Below are positions 17,112 through 25,974 of a stretch of DNA of 64,000 nucleotides, in pieces (positions within the stretch are counted from its first letter, which is position 1; every line of letters begins with the position of its first letter). The stretch covers positions 16,759 to 80,758 of the forward strand of contig CAMCYJ010000005.1 of assembly GCA_945883815.1 (NCBI GenBank), read 5' to 3'. Both the position numbers and the translations under genes were made by a program. A model generated the notes under the pieces. The model was not told the origin of the DNA and searched no databases. It was given only the letters and a program-made list of their open reading frames with translations. Source of the stretch: Akkermansia muciniphila. Lineage in GTDB: Bacteria > Verrucomicrobiota > Verrucomicrobiia > Limisphaerales > UBA9464.

Positions 17112-18554
17112 ATGAACCTCCATCCGTTGATTCTCCGAGACCACTACCGGCGCTGGTGGTGGGCGCACCTCATGGGGTTTCTCCTGTTTGCAGCCATCGG
17201 GGTCGCGGTCGGTTTCGGGTTGGATCCTCACAAGATTCCGCTGGGGGCCGGGGCCGTTCTGATCGCGGTCACTCTCGGGGTGGCGTTCCACGCCCGTACC
17301 CTGTTGTCGTTGCCCATCCGCGCGAGCGAGCTGGGGACCACGTTGTGGTGGATCGCCGTGCCCCTGAGCGCGCTAGCCCCGACAGCGGGTCTAGCTATCG
17401 GATGGACGGTCTCAGGCCTCTTCGGAAGCACGGTTCTCGTCGATGTCGCCGCCTTGTTCCGGTTTCTGCTGCTGACCCATGCGGTGAGCGCCTTCCAGTT
17501 CACCGTGCTCTGTTTCATGCCGAATGCCTACCCCTACGATCCGCGGGAGAAGATTCTGGGCGGGGTCACGGGGGCGTTCTGGGGAATCGGCCCCGGCGCG
17601 AGTTGTTGCTTCACCCTGTTCTGGTCCGAGTCGCGCGCCCTCTGGGACCCCCTTTCCTGCGGCATCCTGGCGATGGGCGCGGTGTGCGGCCTCGTGTCTT
17701 GGCATCGACGCACGGTGTTCCTGCTCCAACGAGCCCGGAAGAATGAGGGCTCCACGCAGAGCGTCAGGTCCACGGTGGTTCTGCCCAAGCCCTCCTGCCT
17801 CGACGGATTCGCAGGGCTCTACCTGGCGATGTTTTCCTGGGGTGCCGCGTTCGGATTAGCCCTCAGTGGCGCGCTCTGGGCCTACATGGCTTTATCGCCG
17901 GATAGGATGGCGGCAATACGTCCACACGTGGTTCCAGCGCGCGCCCTAATTGAGGGCGTGACCGTCGTCACGAAGTTTACGGGGGATCTAGCGAGGGTAC
18001 AGGGGGTTCTTATATTGATAATGGTGGTTATTCCAGTTTTTGCCGTCCGGCTATCCTTGGTGTCGCTGAGGCATTGGCGGACGCTTCCAATCTCCGCACA
18101 GAGCATGGCCTGGGTTCTTATTGGCCTGCATCTCAGCGGTTCGTTCGGTTGTATCTTGCCAATGCAAGCGCTGATGAAATGGCTAAACAGGCAATCGTCG
18201 TTGCTGGCCAGTCATCCGTTGGGGTGGTCAGACCTCGGATCGCTGATATTGGAAGCCGGGTTGCTCGCTATGGTGCCGGCGTTCGCACTGCGGTTCGACG
18301 TGAAGTTGTTCAGCCTGTGGTGGGTTGGGCTGCTGTCACCGTTCATCGTTTTTGTCGCCCAGTTGAAGTTGAGTCCGATCCTTGATCGGTTTTATGAACA
18401 GGGAGGAGAACACTTCGCCACTGTGGCGTCCGCCCTCACCGGAGTCATCCTGCTCTTCGTCGCTCAAGCATGGATCGCGCGAAGCCTGCGTCACCAGTCG
18501 CGCAACTTCTCTCCGGGATTCCATCAGTTCGGACGTCTCGAAAGGGGTTCCTGA
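17112..18554 (+). CDS. Polytopic membrane protein, probable ABC transporter permease
   Basis: A 480-residue integral membrane protein, no family recognised with confidence. It begins MNLHPLILRDHYRRWWWAHL and has around ten hydrophobic segments, for example near LMGFLLFAAIGVAVGFGL and ATGVILLFVAQAW-like stretches at the C-terminus. The start at 17112 is 2 bases after the ATPase stop; a longer in-frame extension would overlap the ATPase gene. Position and coupling make it the permease of the GntR-ABC operon. Codon use becomes less GC-rich from about 17880 (TTA, ATA, CTA codons appear), unlike the first half, which may mark recombination or relaxed selection. Confidence 0.72.
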   Translation: MNLHPLILRDHYRRWWWAHLMGFLLFAAIGVAVGFGLDPHKIPLGAGAVLIAVTLGVAFHARTLLSLPIRASELGTTLWWIAVPLSALAPTAGLAIGWTVSGLFGSTVLVDVAALFRFLLLTHAVSAFQFTVLCFMPNAYPYDPREKILGGVTGAFWGIGPGASCCFTLFWSESRALWDPLSCGILAMGAVCGLVSWHRRTVFLLQRARKNEGSTQSVRSTVVLPKPSCLDGFAGLYLAMFSWGAAFGLALSGALWAYMALSPDRMAAIRPHVVPARALIEGVTVVTKFTGDLARVQGVLILIMVVIPVFAVRLSLVSLRHWRTLPISAQSMAWVLIGLHLSGSFGCILPMQALMKWLNRQSSLLASHPLGWSDLGSLILEAGLLAMVPAFALRFDVKLFSLWWVGLLSPFIVFVAQLKLSPILDRFYEQGGEHFATVASALTGVILLFVAQAWIARSLRHQSRNFSPGFHQFGRLERGS

Positions 18555-18620
18555 ACAGGGGTTCTGGTCGGGCAGATCCGGTGCAAGAAACTCCTGCCGC
18601 GCGTCCCAAGCTCAGGCGGT

Positions 18621-18914
18621 TTAGGCCGCTTTCAGCAAGGCCAATGGGCGGACTTTGGCGGTGATGGCCCGCTCCCGTTTCCGCAAATCGCGGAAGTCGC
18701 AGTTGCTTTGCACCCGGAACCAGAACTCCGAGGTCTGTTCGAAGAATTTGCCCAACTTCATCGATATTTCCGGCGTGATGGAACGCCTTCCCAGAACGAT
18801 TTCATTGATGGCCCTCGGCGAGACACCGAGGGCGCGACCCAAGGCGTTCTGCGAAATTCCGAGCGGAATCAAGTACTCCTCCAAGAGAATCTCGCCGGGC
18901 GTGACGGGTTTCAT
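18621..18914 (-). CDS. higA: HigA-type XRE antitoxin/regulator (no toxin partner)
   Basis: A 97-residue helix-turn-helix protein. It begins [20 protein letters not shown] and has the HigA core [20 protein letters not shown], then [20 protein letters not shown]. HigA proteins neutralise HigB RNases and repress their own operon. Here no higB-like frame precedes or follows it: the upstream neighbour is a serine hydrolase on the same strand. The start at 18914 matches the family N-terminus; a longer frame to 18950 adds 12 unlikely residues. It may be an orphan regulator or the remnant of a toxin-antitoxin locus. Confidence 0.82.
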   Translation of the reverse strand: MKPVTPGEILLEEYLIPLGISQNALGRALGVSPRAINEIVLGRRSITPEISMKLGKFFEQTSEFWFRVQSNCDFRDLRKRERAITAKVRPLALLKAA

Positions 18915-19003
18915 GGATCTCATCCTAGGACCTCTTGGAAGGGTGTCCATCGGAGTCGAGGGCGTCTGTTTCTGAGCCTTCCCAGATTCCCGCGTTCGGC
19001 TGG

Positions 19004-20206
19004 TTACGGCTTGGCCAGGGCCTTGGCGGCGGATTGTTGGAAGGCGCGGCGGACGTCGCTGGCGTCGCTGTTGGGGAAGTTGGAGCGTTGTACCATCAGC
19101 ACGTAGGCCACGCCCTGGACCGGGTCGATCCAGGCCTGGGTGCCCCAGGCGCCTCCGTGGCCGAAGGTCCCGGGCGAGAGCATCGCGGCGACGCCGTCAT
19201 GGGGCGTCTTGAGCACGCAGGTGCCGAGGCCCCAGCCGTAGTTCAGTCCGCGTCGCCCGAAGGAATCGCCCTGGAAGAAGCCCGTGGGCAGGGTCGCGGG
19301 CGTCTGCGGCGTGGACATGAGTTTCACCGAAGCCTCGCTGAGGTAGCGGACGCCCCGGAAGGTTCCGCGGCCGAGCAGCATCTGGCAGAACTTTGCGTAG
19401 TCCTCGGCGGTGGAATACAGGCCGCCATTGCCCTGCGGCGGACGGTCGCGGGGACCGAACTCCGGCCGGGGTGGCACGGCTTCGAGCGATCCGCTGGTCA
19501 AGTTCTTGGAGTAGGCGGTGACTTGACGAGCGCGTTCCGAGACGCCCAGATAAAACGTCGTGCTCGTCATGCCCAGCGGCTGGAACAGGCGTTTGTCGAG
19601 AAAGGCATCGAAGCTCATCCCGCTGACCACCTCGACGACGCGGCCGGCGGCGTTGATGCCACTCTGGCAGTAGCCCCACCGGCTGCCCGGTTCGAATTGC
19701 ATCGGAGCGGCCAACCAGAGCGGGACCAGGTCGGCCAGCGTCTTCGCCTCGCGGGCGGCCGGTCCGCCGGCTTCGCCCAGTCCGGAGGTGTGGGTGAGGA
19801 TCTGAATCAGGGTGAGGTTCGCCGGCTGGCCGGACGGAGTCTTGAGACTCGCGAATTCGGGCAGGTACTTGGAGACCGGATCGTGGACATTCAGTTTACC
19901 TTCGTCTTGAAGCATGAGCACGGCCGCGGCTGTGATCGGCTTGGTCATCGAGGCGATCCAGAACACGGTGTCGGCCTGCATGGGTTTCCGGGCTGCCAGG
20001 TCGGCGAAGCCTGAGGCTTCGAGGTGCCGCACCTGATCGCGGGTGACCACCATCGTGACCGCACCGGCGATTTCGTGGCGGTCCATTTGCTCCTGCAGGG
20101 CCGCCCCGACGCCGGGCAGCTTGGGCGGCTCCGCGTGCAACGGGTTGGACAGAACGGCGGAGCAGAGCAGGGGGATGACGGCAGCCCAAGCGCGGACAGG
20201 GATCAT
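19004..20206 (-). CDS. Secreted serine hydrolase, class C beta-lactamase fold
   Basis: A 400-residue penicillin-binding-protein-like serine hydrolase (family S12). It has a signal peptide ([20 protein letters not shown], cleavage near LHAE). The nucleophile motif is SMTK at residues 86-89 in [10 protein letters not shown]. The second motif reads GYCQSG where class C beta-lactamases have YxN. The C-terminal third motif is represented by the FGHGGAWGT region. Such proteins are mostly esterases or D-aminopeptidases; antibiotic resistance should not be assumed. The start at 20206 gives the cleanest signal peptide; 20218 is an alternative. Confidence 0.85.
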   Translation of the reverse strand: MIPVRAWAAVIPLLCSAVLSNPLHAEPPKLPGVGAALQEQMDRHEIAGAVTMVVTRDQVRHLEASGFADLAARKPMQADTVFWIASMTKPITAAAVLMLQDEGKLNVHDPVSKYLPEFASLKTPSGQPANLTLIQILTHTSGLGEAGGPAAREAKTLADLVPLWLAAPMQFEPGSRWGYCQSGINAAGRVVEVVSGMSFDAFLDKRLFQPLGMTSTTFYLGVSERARQVTAYSKNLTSGSLEAVPPRPEFGPRDRPPQGNGGLYSTAEDYAKFCQMLLGRGTFRGVRYLSEASVKLMSTPQTPATLPTGFFQGDSFGRRGLNYGWGLGTCVLKTPHDGVAAMLSPGTFGHGGAWGTQAWIDPVQGVAYVLMVQRSNFPNSDASDVRRAFQQSAAKALAKP

Positions 20207-20691
20207 GCCCCCGAGCATTCGCCAGCGCTCCGAGCCCCGTCAATCGGGACCCGACTTGAAACATACCTGACTCAATGCATGACGAGCCCCCGGTTCGCAC
20301 CTATGCGGCGGGAAACGGGGGCAGGGAACGATTCTCGAGTTTGGATCCGCGGGTGGTTGCGGAAGATCCCGTTGTCGGGGATGGCCGGAAGGTCTCCGCG
20401 TCCCGGGTTGGGCTCCGCGGGACTTGACCTGCGCGCGCAGGGAAGCTCGAAGGCAGAACGGCTTTCGCGCGGCGCGCCAGGGATGAGGTTGATTGCTTCC
20501 AGTGCTTGCTCCGGTCTGGCCCCGCTGCCGCCAGGGTTGCCTGAACTAGCGAACTGGCCGCCGATCACCCCACGATCTTCGTCCCAAGCCGGGAACCCTA
20601 AATACCCACCGGCCAGCCCCTTGGGCAGAGAAAGGTGTTCTACCGATGGCGTCTGCCAGAATCGGAAATCGTTTCCTGCCCCCCGTCCCCA
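20207..20691. other. Intergenic region without a supported gene
   Basis: About 485 bases between the serine hydrolase start and the antitoxin stop. Frames exist on both strands, but none has recognisable protein character, and no hairpin with a T tract or long repeat was found. Confidence 0.4.
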
Positions 20692-20922
20692 TCAAGTGGG
20701 TTTCTGCGAGAGGCGTTGCCGGATCTCCATGAGAAGTTTTCGGCCACGGGCCGGGTTGCCCCGTTGCTGGCGTGCTAGGAACCGGGCTTCCGCCTGACGT
20801 TCGGCGATGACATGCGTCACGAAGTTGTCGAAGAGCCGTTGGACACTGGTCCCGGATTCTCGCGCCACGCTCAGCAAGGCCTTGTGCCGCGATTCGTCGC
20901 ACCGATAAGGAATTGTTTTCAT
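20692..20922 (-). CDS. Probable antitoxin of a PIN-domain toxin
   Basis: A 76-residue basic protein that probably neutralises the PIN toxin and binds DNA. MKTIPYRCDESRHKALLSVA followed by RESGTSVQRLFDNFVTHVIA looks like a ribbon-helix-helix type N-terminus with a helical, toxin-binding C-terminus. Its start overlaps the toxin stop by 4 bases. It is the second gene of the pair, the reverse of ordinary VapBC order. Identification depends largely on the neighbour. Confidence 0.62.
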   Translation of the reverse strand: MKTIPYRCDESRHKALLSVARESGTSVQRLFDNFVTHVIAERQAEARFLARQQRGNPARGRKLLMEIRQRLSQKPT

Positions 20923-21341
20923 GGTATGGCTTTCAGATGTTGCGCCGGGGTCACCACCTGCGGCGAAGTGAACTTGAGTTCGCCTCGTCCGAAGTCCCGA
21001 AGGTTGTGCGTGACCAAGTGTTCCACACCGCCGGCGATCGCAAGCTCCAGGACATGATCATCCCCCGCATCCGGCAGATTGGGTCGCCACCGGAAATAAA
21101 TGGGCTGCCAGAGGGCCGCGGCGCAGAAGTCGTCCAGCAATGCCTCACGTTCTTCCGCTGTGACCGGCACCCGCCGCCACAGGCTTTCCCGATGGATCAG
21201 TTCTTCATATTCCGCGAACAGAGCTGCCCCCATGACCGCCTGATCCGCCCGGGCCAGACACCGGTCCAGAACCTCCGCACTGGCTCCCTCTGCGCTGCGC
21301 AGAGCCGCGACGAAGACGTTGGTGTCCTGCACGATTTCCAC
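20919..21341 (-). CDS. PIN-domain toxin (putative RNase)
   Basis: A 140-residue PIN-domain protein, likely a metal-dependent RNase. It begins MEIVQDTNVFVAAL with acidic D6, then E44 in AEYEELI, D94/D95 in DAGDDHVLELA and N113/D116 in VTHNLRDFG. The complete acidic set suggests an active nuclease. It belongs to the PIN_3 type usually annotated as a putative toxin-antitoxin component. The toxin gene comes first and overlaps the antitoxin by 4 bases. Confidence 0.83.
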   Translation of the reverse strand: MEIVQDTNVFVAALRSAEGASAEVLDRCLARADQAVMGAALFAEYEELIHRESLWRRVPVTAEEREALLDDFCAAALWQPIYFRWRPNLPDAGDDHVLELAIAGGVEHLVTHNLRDFGRGELKFTSPQVVTPAQHLKAIP

Positions 21342-21500
21342 CGAAGCACGATGGTATCACCGGTGATGTCAGTCAAGCGGCTGGTCGCAAGCGTTCACTG
21401 ATTCGAGTTTCCGTTTGAGCGCAGGTCTGGTCCCTCGGGAACGACACGGGGCATCCACCGGATCCGCCGCAGTCGTACCAAGCCCCGGGAGGTGAGACCC

Positions 21501-21550
21501 GGGTCAGGGAACAAATCCCGCACCTGGGTCAGGGAACAAATCCCGCACCT
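21501..21550. repeat. Perfect 25-bp tandem duplication
   Basis: Two identical head-to-tail copies of a 25-base unit beginning GGGTCAGGGAACAAATCCCG (21501-21525 and 21526-21550). Each unit holds a small inverted repeat GGGA-N5-TCCC. It sits in the 259-base gap between the PIN toxin start and the DUF4143 ATPase gene. Confidence 0.9.
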
Positions 21551-21600
21551 GATTCGACGTCAGTTCGAGGGCCGGAAGGATCGGATTCTTTCAACGTTCC

Positions 21601-22848
21601 ATGGGGAGTGATGGAAGGGTTTTGGCAAAAATGCAGTCTGGTGAAATATTGCCAAACATCTGGTTTGGGAGAACCTACGAGCAGATTCTGCGGCGCCACT
21701 CCGAGGCCCTCCGGCTGTTTCCTGTCTGGTTGTTCCTCGGGCCTCGGCAGGTCGGCAAGAGTTCCCTCCTTCGGCGCTGCGCCGAACCCGACCGCCAGAT
21801 CGTTAATCTCGACGACTTAGCCACCCGGGGTCGGGCGCATCGCGATCCGGCGCTGTTTGCCGCCGATCTGCGACTGCCGCTCCTGATCGATGAAATCCAG
21901 TATGCGCCCGCCTTGCTGAGTGCCATCAAGCAGTTGGCCGATCGACCGACGACGCCCCCGGGGGCCATCTGGCTGACCGGATCCCAGAGCTTCGAGGTCA
22001 TGCAGGGCGTGCGGGAATCGCTGGCCGGCCGGGTGGCCGTCCTGAACCTCTTTGGACTCTCCGACGAAGAGAAGGGTACTGCTCCGACGACGCCGAAGGC
22101 GGCGTTCGAGCGGATCTGGTCGACCTCGTTTCCCAAGCTCCAGGGCGTTTCCGGAACGGATGCCGTTGATTTGTATCTGTCCAGCTACCTCCAGACTTAC
22201 ATCGAACGGGATGTGCGGGAACTTCTGGGCATCCAGAAGCGCCGGGAATTCGAGATCTTCGTTCGGATGTGCGCCCTGCGAACGGGGCAGGTTCTGAATA
22301 CGGTGGAAATCGCCCGGGATGCGGGAATTTCGCCCAACACCGCCAAGGAGTGGATCAGCCTCTTGGAAAACAGTTTTCTCATCCGCCTGGTTCATCCGCA
22401 TCACTCCAACCGGACGTTGAGGATGATCAAAAGCCCGAAACTCTATTTCCTCGATGCCGGCTTGGCGGCGTGGTTGGCCGGTTGGCGCGACCCCGAGACG
22501 ATCCGACTGTCCCCGATGGCCGGTGCGATCTACGAAACCCAGGTTTTTGGCGAGTTGCTCCGGCACTACCGGCATCGCGCCCGGAAGGTGGACATTACCT
22601 ACTGGCGCACCCGCGACGGTGAGGAGATTGATTTCCTGGTCGAGGCCGCGGGCCGGGTGTGTCCGATTGAGGTCAAGATGGGCACTCCCGATGGGCGTGG
22701 GTTGCCCAGACTGGAGCGGATGTCCGACTCGCGTTGGGATGTCGGGCGCGTGGTTTCTTTGCTGCACTTGGCCCCCGACTCCCTGCCCGCGACGATCGCC
22801 GCCGGTTGGCAGGGCGCCTCCGCCTCGGATCTGTCGTTTCTCCCCTGA
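21601..22848 (+). CDS. AAA ATPase with C-terminal DUF4143
   Basis: A 415-residue P-loop ATPase of the AAA_14/DUF4143 family. Walker A is GPRQVGKSS (residues 47-55), the Walker B region is LPLLIDEIQYAP, and the C-terminal DUF4143 domain contains EEIDFLVE followed by CPIEVKMG, a PD-(D/E)xK-like motif. Such proteins are common on variable islands; their function is unknown, with suggested roles in DNA handling or defence. The start could also be the in-frame ATG at 21631. It stands alone, in a stretch with a toxin-antitoxin pair and a short tandem repeat. Confidence 0.85.
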   Translation: MGSDGRVLAKMQSGEILPNIWFGRTYEQILRRHSEALRLFPVWLFLGPRQVGKSSLLRRCAEPDRQIVNLDDLATRGRAHRDPALFAADLRLPLLIDEIQYAPALLSAIKQLADRPTTPPGAIWLTGSQSFEVMQGVRESLAGRVAVLNLFGLSDEEKGTAPTTPKAAFERIWSTSFPKLQGVSGTDAVDLYLSSYLQTYIERDVRELLGIQKRREFEIFVRMCALRTGQVLNTVEIARDAGISPNTAKEWISLLENSFLIRLVHPHHSNRTLRMIKSPKLYFLDAGLAAWLAGWRDPETIRLSPMAGAIYETQVFGELLRHYRHRARKVDITYWRTRDGEEIDFLVEAAGRVCPIEVKMGTPDGRGLPRLERMSDSRWDVGRVVSLLHLAPDSLPATIAAGWQGASASDLSFLP

Positions 22849-22884
22849 TCGGGCCGCGACGGGGCGGGGGATCGGGCCGGCGGG

Positions 22885-23073
22885 TCAGTGGCCCTCTTCG
22901 CAAGTGTTGATGCCCAGAAGCGGGCACAGCGGGCAGAAGACGATGGCTGCGGTGAGCATGAGAATAACGCCCAAGAGTCCGCAGGGAGTCGCGAGGGCGG
23001 TGCCCAGACCCAGGAGTGTAAGGCCGATGAAGAGACGGATGGTGCGATCGGAAAGGCCGATGTGGGTCTTCAT
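22885..23073 (-). CDS. DUF2892 small inner-membrane protein
   Basis: A 62-residue protein with two hydrophobic segments (TIRLFIGLTLLGLGT and LLGVILMLTAAIVF) and the closing CPLCPLLGINTC block of the DUF2892 family (membrane part of YgaP-like proteins). Members are often near rhodanese or sulfur genes, which are absent here. The role is unknown. It is divergent from valS, whose start is 127 bases away. Confidence 0.8.
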   Translation of the reverse strand: MKTHIGLSDRTIRLFIGLTLLGLGTALATPCGLLGVILMLTAAIVFCPLCPLLGINTCEEGH

Positions 23074-23199
23074 GAGTGGTCTGTTCTCGGCCCCTTTGGA
23101 ATCCCGGACGACACGGACATGATGCCTTCGTCACGCGGCCTCTCCTGCAGCGACCTGTTGCCGAGACTCCGGGAGGTCCGGTAGGTTTGCCGGACCGAA

Positions 23200-25923
23200 A
23201 TGAGCGAGATTTCCAAGGCCTACGAGCCGCAGTCCGTTGAGTCCAAGTGGTACCAGTTCTGGGAAGACCAAGGCTGCTTCACGGCCGATCCGGCCCGTGT
23301 CTCGGCCACGCGGCCCGCCTATTCCATCGTCATCCCTCCGCCCAACGTCACCGGCGTGCTGACCATGGGCCACGTGCTCAACAACACCATCCAGGACATC
23401 CTGGCCCGCAAGGCGCGCATGGACGGCAAGGAAGTCTTGTGGCTGCCGGGCACCGATCACGCGGGCATCGCCACCCAGAACGTCGTCGAGAAGACCCTCA
23501 AGAAGGCCGGCCAGATCAAGCACCGCGACGACCTCGGGCGCGAGGCGCTGGTGGCCAAGATCTGGGAATGGAAGGAGACCTACGGCGGAATTATTCTCAA
23601 GCAGTTGCGCGCGCTCGGTGCCTCCTGCGACTGGACCCGCACCCGCTTCACGATGGATCCGGAGTATTCCCGGTGCGTGCAGCAGGTGTTTGTTGATCTC
23701 TACAAGAAAGGCCTGATTTACCGTGGCAAACGCATGGTGAACTGGTGTCCGGCCTCGCTCACGGCACTGTCCGACGAGGAGGTCACCATGAAGGAACAGA
23801 AGGGCTTCATGTACCACTTCCGCGTGGAGGTGGTGGAGCTTCCGGGTACCTTCCTGACCATCGCCACCACCCGGCCGGAGACGATCCCCGCTGACACGGC
23901 CGTGGCCGTGAACCCCAACGATCCCCGCTACACGCACCTCATCGGCAAGCACGTCTACCGAGCTCTGCCGCTGGATGTGCCGAAGGAGCAGCGGATCATC
24001 CCCATCATTGCCGACGAGCACGTGACCTTCGACTTCGGCACCGGCGTGCTGAAGGTGACCCCGGCCCACGACAAGGCAGACTTCGAGATCGGCCTGCGCC
24101 ACAAGCTGCCGGTCATCGATGTGCTCACTCCGGACGGCAAGCTCACGGCCGAGGCCGGTGCTGATTTGGCGGGGCTGGATCGGTTTGTCGGTCGCAAGCG
24201 GTCGGCCGAATTGCTCGAGGCCGCGGGGGCTCTGGACAAGGCCGAGCCCTACACCAACAACGTGGGCTTCAGCGAGCGGGCCGATGTGCCCATTGAGCCG
24301 CGCCTGAGCGAACAGTGGTTCCTCAAGTACCCCAGCGTGGAGGCATCGAAGGCCTGCGTGGCCCAACCCGGCTCCGACGCTCCGGCCCCGATGCGCTTCT
24401 TCCCGGATCGCTGGGCCAAGGTGTACGACCACTGGATGGGCGGCATCCAAGACTGGTGCATTAGCCGTCAGCTCTGGTGGGGCCATCGCATCCCGGTTTG
24501 GTATCGCGACTCGGAGGTTTACTGCGGCCTCGAGACCCCCGCCGGCGACGGTTGGACTCAAGATCCCGATGTGCTCGACACGTGGTTCAGTTCCTGGCTG
24601 TGGCCCTTCGCCACGATGGGCTGGGTCGATGACAAGGACGCCGACGCGAAGAACGCGACCCTGAAGGCCTTCTATCCCACGACCGACCTCGTCACCGGGC
24701 CGGATATCATCTTCTTCTGGGTCGCCCGCATGATCATGGCGGGCTACGAGTGGATGGGCGACCTGCCGTTCCGGAACGTCTATTTCACGGGCATCATCCG
24801 CGACAAGCAGGGGCGCAAGATGTCCAAGTCGCTGGGCAACTCGCCCGACCCGCTCGACCTCATCGCCAAGTACGGCGCCGATGCGCTGCGCTTCGGTGTG
24901 ATGCGCGCCGCGCCGCTCGGTCAGGACGTGCTCTTCGACGAACAGACCGTCGAACTCGGACGCAACTTCTGCAACAAGCTGTGGAACGCCTGCCGCTTCC
25001 GCCAGATGGTCGGCGGCGCGGAGACTCAGACCGAGGCCGAGATCAACCCGGCGCTGCTCACGTCGGACGACCGTTGGATTCTCCTCCGGCTCGACCAAGC
25101 CATCCGCGAGGTGACCGGAGCCTTCGCCGAGTACAAATTCAGCGACGCCACGACCACGTTGTACCGCTTCTTCTGGAACGAGTACTGCGACTGGTACGTC
25201 GAGGCCTCCAAGGCAGTCATCTACGGCAGCGACGAGGCCCTCAAGGTCAACAAGGTCGCGGTCATCGACTTCGTCTTGGGCCAATTGCTGCGGCTCTTCC
25301 ATCCGTTCCTGCCCTTCATCACCGAAGAACTTTGGCATGGGATGGGTTTCGCGAAGGACATGCCCGAGAATCAGGGCGGCAAGACCTTGATGTTCGCGCT
25401 GTGGCCCAAGCCGCTGAGCGACGATGAGAAGGAATACTTCGGTCTCGACGACACCGCCGACGCGGTGGCCCAGGCCAAGTACGACCTCGTCAGCCTTGGC
25501 CGCGGATTGCGCCGGGACTGCAAGATTGATCCGGCCAAGAAAATTCGATTCACCGTGCGACCGGCGGGCACATTGTCCCCTTCGGATGTCGAGGTGCTCA
25601 AGCTCCTGCTCAACGCCGAAGCGCTGGATGTCGTGGATGCGGCCTGGACACCCGATCGCGGCACGCCGGTGGCGGTCAACGCCCTGGGTGAACTCTTCCT
25701 GCCGTTGGCTGGCCTGATTGATTTTGAGGCCGAACGCACGCGCCTCACCAAGGAATTGGAGCGCGTCAAAATCGAGGTGACCAAGGTTCAGGAGAAGCTC
25801 GCCAATCCGGCCTTCGCCGCCAAGGTGCCTGCCAAGGTGCTCGAAGAGCATCAAGCCCGCCTGCAAGATTGGCAGGCCAAGGAAGCCCAGATTGCGGCTT
25901 CATTGGCGAACCTGCCCGCTTGA
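23200..25923 (+). CDS. valS: Valyl-tRNA synthetase
   Basis: Charges tRNA-Val; cytoplasmic class I aminoacyl-tRNA synthetase. The 907-residue protein has the HIGH-like motif in PPNVTGVLTMGHVLN (46-60), a CP1 editing domain in the second quarter, KMSKS at 540-544 in GRKMSKSLGNSPDPLDL, the anticodon-binding domain and the C-terminal coiled coil (ERTRLTKELERVKIEVTKVQ) typical of ValRS. Length fits the bacterial family. The gene appears to be single. Confidence 0.97.
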   Translation: MSEISKAYEPQSVESKWYQFWEDQGCFTADPARVSATRPAYSIVIPPPNVTGVLTMGHVLNNTIQDILARKARMDGKEVLWLPGTDHAGIATQNVVEKTLKKAGQIKHRDDLGREALVAKIWEWKETYGGIILKQLRALGASCDWTRTRFTMDPEYSRCVQQVFVDLYKKGLIYRGKRMVNWCPASLTALSDEEVTMKEQKGFMYHFRVEVVELPGTFLTIATTRPETIPADTAVAVNPNDPRYTHLIGKHVYRALPLDVPKEQRIIPIIADEHVTFDFGTGVLKVTPAHDKADFEIGLRHKLPVIDVLTPDGKLTAEAGADLAGLDRFVGRKRSAELLEAAGALDKAEPYTNNVGFSERADVPIEPRLSEQWFLKYPSVEASKACVAQPGSDAPAPMRFFPDRWAKVYDHWMGGIQDWCISRQLWWGHRIPVWYRDSEVYCGLETPAGDGWTQDPDVLDTWFSSWLWPFATMGWVDDKDADAKNATLKAFYPTTDLVTGPDIIFFWVARMIMAGYEWMGDLPFRNVYFTGIIRDKQGRKMSKSLGNSPDPLDLIAKYGADALRFGVMRAAPLGQDVLFDEQTVELGRNFCNKLWNACRFRQMVGGAETQTEAEINPALLTSDDRWILLRLDQAIREVTGAFAEYKFSDATTTLYRFFWNEYCDWYVEASKAVIYGSDEALKVNKVAVIDFVLGQLLRLFHPFLPFITEELWHGMGFAKDMPENQGGKTLMFALWPKPLSDDEKEYFGLDDTADAVAQAKYDLVSLGRGLRRDCKIDPAKKIRFTVRPAGTLSPSDVEVLKLLLNAEALDVVDAAWTPDRGTPVAVNALGELFLPLAGLIDFEAERTRLTKELERVKIEVTKVQEKLANPAFAAKVPAKVLEEHQARLQDWQAKEAQIAASLANLPA

Positions 25924-25974
25924 GCCTTTTTGGAGACCGCTCGCCCACCGACCATCACGAAACCGCCGCAAATC

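Noticed and set aside
19004..20206. Antibiotic-resistance beta-lactamase
   Set aside because: The SMTK motif is present, but the YxN motif is replaced (GYCQ); more likely an esterase or peptidase of family S12.
20207..20691. Small frames in the gap after the serine hydrolase
   Set aside because: No start context, hydrophobic pattern or motif supports any of them.
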